The notes under the pieces are model-generated. The model was not told the DNA's origin and did not search any database. It saw only the letters and a program-made list of their open reading frames with translations. From contig WHUZ01000012.1 of NCBI GenBank assembly GCA_015179045.1, positions 620,001-684,000 of the forward strand: a stretch of DNA of 64,000 nt, given 5' to 3'. Positions 58,475-64,000 of the stretch are shown one piece after another (within the stretch, counting starts at the first letter, position 1; every line of letters begins with the position of its first letter). Both the position numbers and the translations under genes were made by a program. Source of the DNA: Kalaharituber pfeilii. Its lineage: Eukaryota; Ascomycota; Pezizomycetes; Pezizales; Pezizaceae.

Positions 58475-60361
58475 TCAGATCCGCCACAGATATTGAGCAC
58501 GTCGGTCAGTCAACGCTTGTGATTCTACCGGGTTTGATGTTGAGTCCCAATAGAGCTGTACCATTTCTTCTTTTTTTCTTTTTTTTTTTTTTTTTTCTCC
58601 CCTCGCTAGATGCACGGAACTTGACATGCTAGCACACTAGCACTAATTCGGTTTGGTTAGGCAACTTAGTCTCATAAACAACTGACCTGCATACTTCCCT
58701 CTTTACCAGCTCAGGCACCCTGCTCGTGAAGCTCTAAACATAGGCAATAGATGAAGTAAGAAGTACTGGCATTAGAAAGCATGTGGGCAGCTATCGAGCA
58801 GCTAGAACCTTGTAAGAAGCATATCAATAGAGGAACCCTAGGGTTATCTAACTGTATCAATCTGATTCGTAGGAACATTGGATTTATCGAAATTGTTAAA
58901 GTCAACTTTGAATACCACTAGCAAGTACTAATAAGACAAGTACTGTGTTCTACAGTTCTGCAAGCCAAAATTTGTAGCCTCGCCTCACATATACTCCTGC
59001 TGCGTGACAGAGTCAGATTCTATGCTTGATGTTAAAACTTGACTTCCAGTATTTTATTTCGTCGAAACCAATCTTCGCCTACTATATTCGGTTAGTATCG
59101 ACAGACGCTTACACCAACCAGACAATTCAATGTATGCATAGACTAGGCCCCTGTCGATGTTCAGCTGTGTCATGGTTCGTCGAGTTTTTGTTTTCAGTTT
59201 ATCAGCGGATCAGATAGAGCTAAGCATACGTGTGTTCGAAAGAACCTTAACAGCCGGGGGGGGGGTGAACATTTCATACCAGGAGCATGTAGCACAAGCA
59301 CTTCACAGCGTAAACGGTGTGAAACATGGTTGGTACAGTAGTTGGGCCCTGCTGCGTGGATCCTTGCACCCTCTGCTGCTTGATGTGCGGCTTCCATCAA
59401 CCGCACTATGCTTCTATCGTACTGCTCGTGAAGCCCTGTGTGGGGTCGCCTAAATTCTTGCCGGATCTGGCCTCACCCGCTGACTTCTTGCAGCTCACCT
59501 TGGTACTCTGCGTGGCCTCTTGCGGGCGTCGGCTCTAACTATACCTAAAAGCTATCCTCGGAGCCGGTGCTTTCAAAAGTCTGGCTGCGGAGCGCTTAGC
59601 ACAAGCTGTCTCGCGTCTGCTGCCCGAACCCGTAGTTGACTGGAAACGCGAAAATTGGTGCTTTCGTGTCCATTCGCACGGCACACAGAAAACTTGTGCG
59701 CAATTCTATCCCAGTCTTTCAAGCCCATTTGTACAACACGTCGGCTTTTGTTTTGGAGGGGGGCGGGGGGGGGGGGCAATTAAGCCTATTGGCTTTGTAA
59801 CATCGGCTCAGTATTTATCACAGTTACTGTAGCATTCAAGGTAAATTTTGGATCATACACATCTGCACTTCTACGAGGGTCTCGGCACGAGACTAACACA
59901 CAAACTCTTCTCCATACTTCCCCGGCAGGCGTGGTGGTCCCGTGGCACAAATATTTGCAGTGCTTTCCTCCGCCTAGCTCTTCCACCCTTTACTTCGTTT
60001 GGACAAGATCTAAGTACTCGAGTAGTCCGATTGAGCTTCCTTGCTGCCTTGCTTCTACATACAAGCAGAATAGGAAGTGCTATTCTGGAGATCAATAAAA
60101 CAAGGCACAGGCCATCCTTATCGATCTGGTAGCACTTTACTTATCTGGTTCGGAAGGCCCTTTCTCGCCTTCCAATTCCTTGCTTCTTGACTCACGATCA
60201 CAAGTACCGTACTTCATATCCGCAGCATTGAACTACCACACATTTTGGAACACCTGCTCGATATTGTTATTTGACCCCCTCCCCTGTGTCCATACTTTTG
60301 ATACTCAGGTAACTGGAAAAGTACCTGGCTCAACATCCCATCGACAAGACGGCAATTTTAG
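58475..60361. other. Divergent spacer between PGS1 and the ABC transporter
   Basis: No supported gene. A T-rich stretch at 58566-58597 is followed by average sequence. Runs of G or C occur near 59261 and 59758-59777. The dispersed motif is present at 59887. Part of 60.1-60.36 kb may hold a first exon of the ABC transporter (a hydrophobic frame with FWNTCSILLFDPLPC), but I cannot fix a start codon. Confidence 0.4.
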
Positions 60362-63300
60362 GCGTTCGCAACAACTATCGTTGGTTACTTCATCAACTTC
60401 ACTTTACACAGCATACGCTGCTGGAGAGCTCTCGAACTGAAGGCCTCCAGTCTGCATGCACTTCCTACAGTGCGGTAAGCCTCACTGGAGAGGCGATGAT
60501 TTCACACCATGCATACGGAGGGAGTACGTTTGAGAAAGCTTTGTATCCTTCTGAAGTCTTGCTCACTAACCGGATGACAGTCTGTTTGAAATTCTCCTAC
60601 CGCTCCTGGCTATTGGCTGCTCATTACTAGTTCTAGCCTTTGGTGGCATTCGACAATTTTTGAGCGCAAATGAGAAAGCCAATTGCTATCAGCGACTACC
60701 AGTGACTGGAAGTGCAATTCAGGCTGTCCCACACAGTTATGACGGAGACGACACAGATGACGATGACGATGAATTTGCGGAGCATCTGTCGCTGCGACTT
60801 ACAATGAGTAGGACCACAGACACGGAGACGAAGATTGATAAACCTAGTGGCGAAATTCTTCTGGTGATGTTCGAGGAATTAGCAGTATTGGGACTTGTAG
60901 GGCTGCACATTGCTGCACTCTTAACGGGTACCTACAATGAACGAGAGCATGGAAAACGAGCTGCTTTGGCTGGGTTAATATCATGGGTACGATGCTTCTT
61001 CCATTGTTGATGTTGATATTGAGCGCGACTGACTTTACAAACAGGGCTATACTTTACTTCTGACTACGATGCGCTTAATATTCCCAAATTCTTCGCAATA
61101 TCCTATACCATCCCTCTGGGGCCATACTGCGTCATTGTACATGTTTAACTTCTTGTTCCTCACTGTTCCCTTCCGTACAGTACTGATACATCCTCTCTCA
61201 AACCTTGGACGGAATCTGGTGATAGCAGAGTTTGCCTTGACCGCATTCCTTTGCGGAATAGTCGTATCTTGCCGCCGGGGCAACAAGACAATTGTCCAGG
61301 AAGTTCCTGAGGGACTGGAGCCCTCAAGAGAACCACTGGCTTCGTTATTTTCATTGATGACCTTCAGTTGGTTGGATCATATGGTGTGGAAAGGTTGCTG
61401 GAAATCTCTGCAACTCGAAGACGTATGGGCATTGCGGGAGGATGACGTCGCTGTGGCTGTATTAACTGTTTATAGACAGACTAAGTCAGTCACTGCATCT
61501 CTGATACATTTGTGCTCTACTAATTTATTTCATCAGAAAAACTGCTTCATTGACCATTGTGTTGCTTAGGCATTTCCAACGTGATCTTCTAATTCAAGCT
61601 GCATGGGCTGTTTTAGGAGCCGCTTTCACATTTGCGCCGACTGTACTACTGCGGGTGATTCTCGAGTATGTCCAAGATCCAGGAGACACCCCCAAAAACG
61701 TGGCCTGGTTGTTTGTAATACTACTTCTTGTTACTGCATTTGTCACAGCAATAGGAAACGGCCAATCTTTGTACATTGGAAGAAGGATCAGTATTCGCCT
61801 CCGAGCAGTTATTATTGGTGAAGTATATACTAAAGCCTTACGACGTAAGGCGGCAGCTGGTTCAGACAATGTACTGGGTGAGAAAAAGAAAACTAAAAAG
61901 AAAGATGGTAAAGATGGGAAAGTTGGACAAGAGGAAGCTGATGGTGGACAAGCGAATATTGGTGCAATTATCAACTTAATGTACTGAACTTTTTACTTCT
62001 GAACATAAAGCGGCATTGGCTAACTTGAACTAGGGCAATAGACTCATTCAAAGTGTCTGAAGTTTGCGCATATCTGCATTTCCTGGTACGTAACTTGATC
62101 CAATAGTACACTTTTTTAGAGATTCTAACACGGTTGCAGGTTGCTAGTGTCCCAGTACAGGTCGCTATAGCTGTTACACTGTTGTACCAGATTCTGGGCT
62201 GGAGCTCCATTGTTGGTATAGGTGTGATGATCATGCTTCTCCCCATTAACTATTGGATTTCAAGCCGTTTCAGTAAAATTCAAAAAGAAATCATGACCAC
62301 CACTGATAAGAGAATTCATGCAACAAATGAAGTTCTCCAGAATATCAGAATCATTAAATTTTTCGCATGGGAGGAGCGGTTTGCGCAAATTGTCAGCGAA
62401 TCTAGAACCGCTGAGTTGAAGGCTCTTAGGAACCGATATGTACTATGGGCAATTGCTGGTATAATCCTGAATTCGTAGTAGTGTTGTGACAAGCCACTGA
62501 CATCGATATAGCAACTGTTTGGTATGCATCGCCAATTGTAATTACATTTTTTAGCTTTTTGGTCTACACTAAAGTTGAGGGTAAAGATTTGAATGCTCCT
62601 ATAGCATTCACATCACTTTCCCTCTTCAACGTCCTACGTGTTCCCTTGGATCAACTTGCGGATATGATTACAAATGTTCTACAAACCAAAGGTAAATATC
62701 TACTCCTGGCTATCAACACGATAAAACATTTTTCTGTCCTTTGATTTTCTTATCTTCAGTAATCTCTTCAACAACTAACTCTAAGAATATTAGTTTCGGT
62801 TGACCGTGTGGAAGAGTTTCTCAAGGAGGAAGAAACAGAAAAATACCATCAATTGAAGCCGTTACCAGAGGACGAGCATGAGGATCATCCCTTGATTGGA
62901 TTCAAGGATGCTTCTTTTACATGGGGGACCAAAGCACAATTTGAAGATGGATCTGCTTTTAAACTTATGGATCTCAACGTTGAATTTCTTCCCGGGAAAT
63001 TGAATATCATTGCAGGTCCAACCGGGTCCGGCAAAACATCAATGTTGATGGCACTATTGGGGGAAATGACACAGCTTCAAGGACGAGTATATCTTCCTGG
63101 ATCTCACAGTAGGGATGATTTATACCCGGATCCTGATACTGGATTGACCGAATCTGTTGCTTATTGCGCTCAACAAGCGTATGGTACCTCTAAATGCTCT
63201 GAACGAGATGGCGCTAACTGATAGAAAGGTGGCTTGTGAATGATACTATTAAAGCGAACATTCTGTTCGCAGGTCCCTATAATGAGCAGCGTTATCGAGA

Positions 63301-64000
63301 GGTACTTGTTGCCTGTTCACTCGAACGTGATCTCGAGATTTTAGATAATGGGGATGAAACGGAAGTTGGCGAAAAGGGCATAACCTTATCTGGCGGGTGA
63401 GTGGTCTCTTGATCCTGTTACTGTTCGAAAGACTGATGAGTAGCAGCCAAAAGCAAAGGATCTCACTTGCTCGCGCTCTCTACTCTAACTCTGCATACAT
63501 CTTGCTTGATGATTGCTTGAGTGTAAGCCTCCTAATTCTTAATTACCTTTAATACGGCTGTTAACTCAAACTTCAACTGGCAGGCTGTGGATTCACATAC
63601 AGCCAAATGGATCTATGAGTATTGGTTAGTCACAGCCGACTTAAATCTATGTGCATCAGACGTCCACTGACCTTGACAACAAAAGCATCATGGGGCCTTT
63701 AATGGAACATCGAACTTGCATTTTAGTCACTCACAACACTGCTCTATGTGTTCCTCGAGCAAGCTATGTAGTTGTTATGGACAATGGTCAGATTGCAACG
63801 CAAGGAAGTCCTATTGAAGTAATCGCCTCAGGATTATTGGGAGACAACGAATTACTCAAAAGCGCCGTATCCAATCCAGTTTCACGCTTACATTCTAGGA
63901 TGCCGTCCCGGGTGCCTTCGTTCACTGAACTTTCTGATGCTGGGTCCAAGCCAAATGTGGATGCCACAACTGCTAACGGGGCAATATTGAAAGCCAAAAC
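60362..64000 (+). CDS. ABCC-type (MRP/Ybt1-like) ABC transporter, cut by the window edge
   Basis: Full-size ABC transporter of subfamily C (vacuolar bile-acid or conjugate pump group, Ybt1/Vmr1/Nft1-like). The 5' end is uncertain. The first clear exon starts after an acceptor at 60361 (FATTIVGYFINFTLHSIRCW), followed by TM segments of TMD0 and an acidic loop. The L0 region and TMD1 follow: FSWLDHMVWKGC, then AWAVLGAAFTFAPTVLLRVI, YIGRRISIRLRAVIIGEVYTKALRRKA, a Lys-rich insert, AIDSFKVSEVCAYLHFL, and a coupling region NEVLQNIRIIKFFAWEERF. NBD1 has Walker A IAGPTGSGKTSMLMALLGEM, AYCAQQAWLVNDTIKANILF, the signature LSGG | QKQRISLARAL (an intron splits it) and Walker B SAYILLDDCLSAVDSHTA, then ILVTHNTALC. 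The window ends in the linker after NBD1, so TMD2 and NBD2 are missing only because of the edge. Confidence 0.88.

Noticed and set aside
1..64000. CRISPR arrays, bacterial operons, rRNA or intact tRNA genes
   Set aside because: This is intron-rich eukaryotic DNA. I saw no spacer-repeat arrays, no rRNA and no full tRNA with matched stems.

Overview
The window is nuclear DNA of a filamentous ascomycete. The evidence is clear orthologues of CreC, CreD, Fmp42, Ysy6, Rrp17, Rpr2, Msh4, Rpc2 and Pgs1, all broken by short GT-AG introns of about 45-175 bp. Intron density is high for an ascomycete: 8 exons in creC, 7 in the LTA4-hydrolase gene, about 18 in the SHPRH-like gene and about 19 in MSH4. Together with long gene-poor, repeat-bearing spacers and many poly-A/T tracts, this suggests a Pezizomycetes-like genome. 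That placement is inference.

Layout. 1-6 kb: gene-poor, with a minisatellite near 2.0 kb. 6-13.2 kb: two minus-strand carbon-catabolite-repression genes, an arrestin like CreD and the WD40 protein CreC. 16.7-18.6 kb: an Fmp42-type MFS transporter. 20.9-29.6 kb: a compact block holding an LTA4-hydrolase/aminopeptidase, an unassigned coiled-coil protein, a lysine-rich SMAP-domain protein, Ysy6 and a small, probably mitochondrial membrane protein. 30.5-35.8 kb: a SHPRH/Irc20-like Snf2 ATPase with a RING finger. 37.6-39.8 kb: a DCAF11/LEC14B-type WD40 protein. 41.0-41.7 kb: Rrp17. 42.2-45.9 kb: Msh4. 47.3-48.0 kb: the RNase P subunit Rpr2. 48.3-49.7 kb: a non-autonomous DNA transposon. 50.8-54.9 kb: Rpc2. 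55.1-56.5 kb: a palindromic mini-element and two tandem TIR elements built on GTAAC/GTTAC repeats. 56.7-58.5 kb: Pgs1. 60.4 kb to the right edge: an ABCC-type ABC transporter that runs off the window.

Most genes are housekeeping and act independently. CreC partners the CreB deubiquitinase and CreD is an arrestin adaptor for HECT ubiquitin ligase, so these two neighbours belong to the same network. Rpr2 (RNase P) and Rpc2 (Pol III) both serve tRNA production and lie on either side of the transposon.

Several otherwise conserved genes (creD, creC, DCAF11-like, SHPRH-like) each carry a one-base frame slip in or beside a homopolymer. RRP17 has an in-frame TGA. The common pattern points first to assembly or sequencing indels rather than many independent pseudogenes. 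I found no convincing new defence-type system. The least explained structures are the mobile-element regions at 48.3-49.7 kb and 55.1-56.5 kb.
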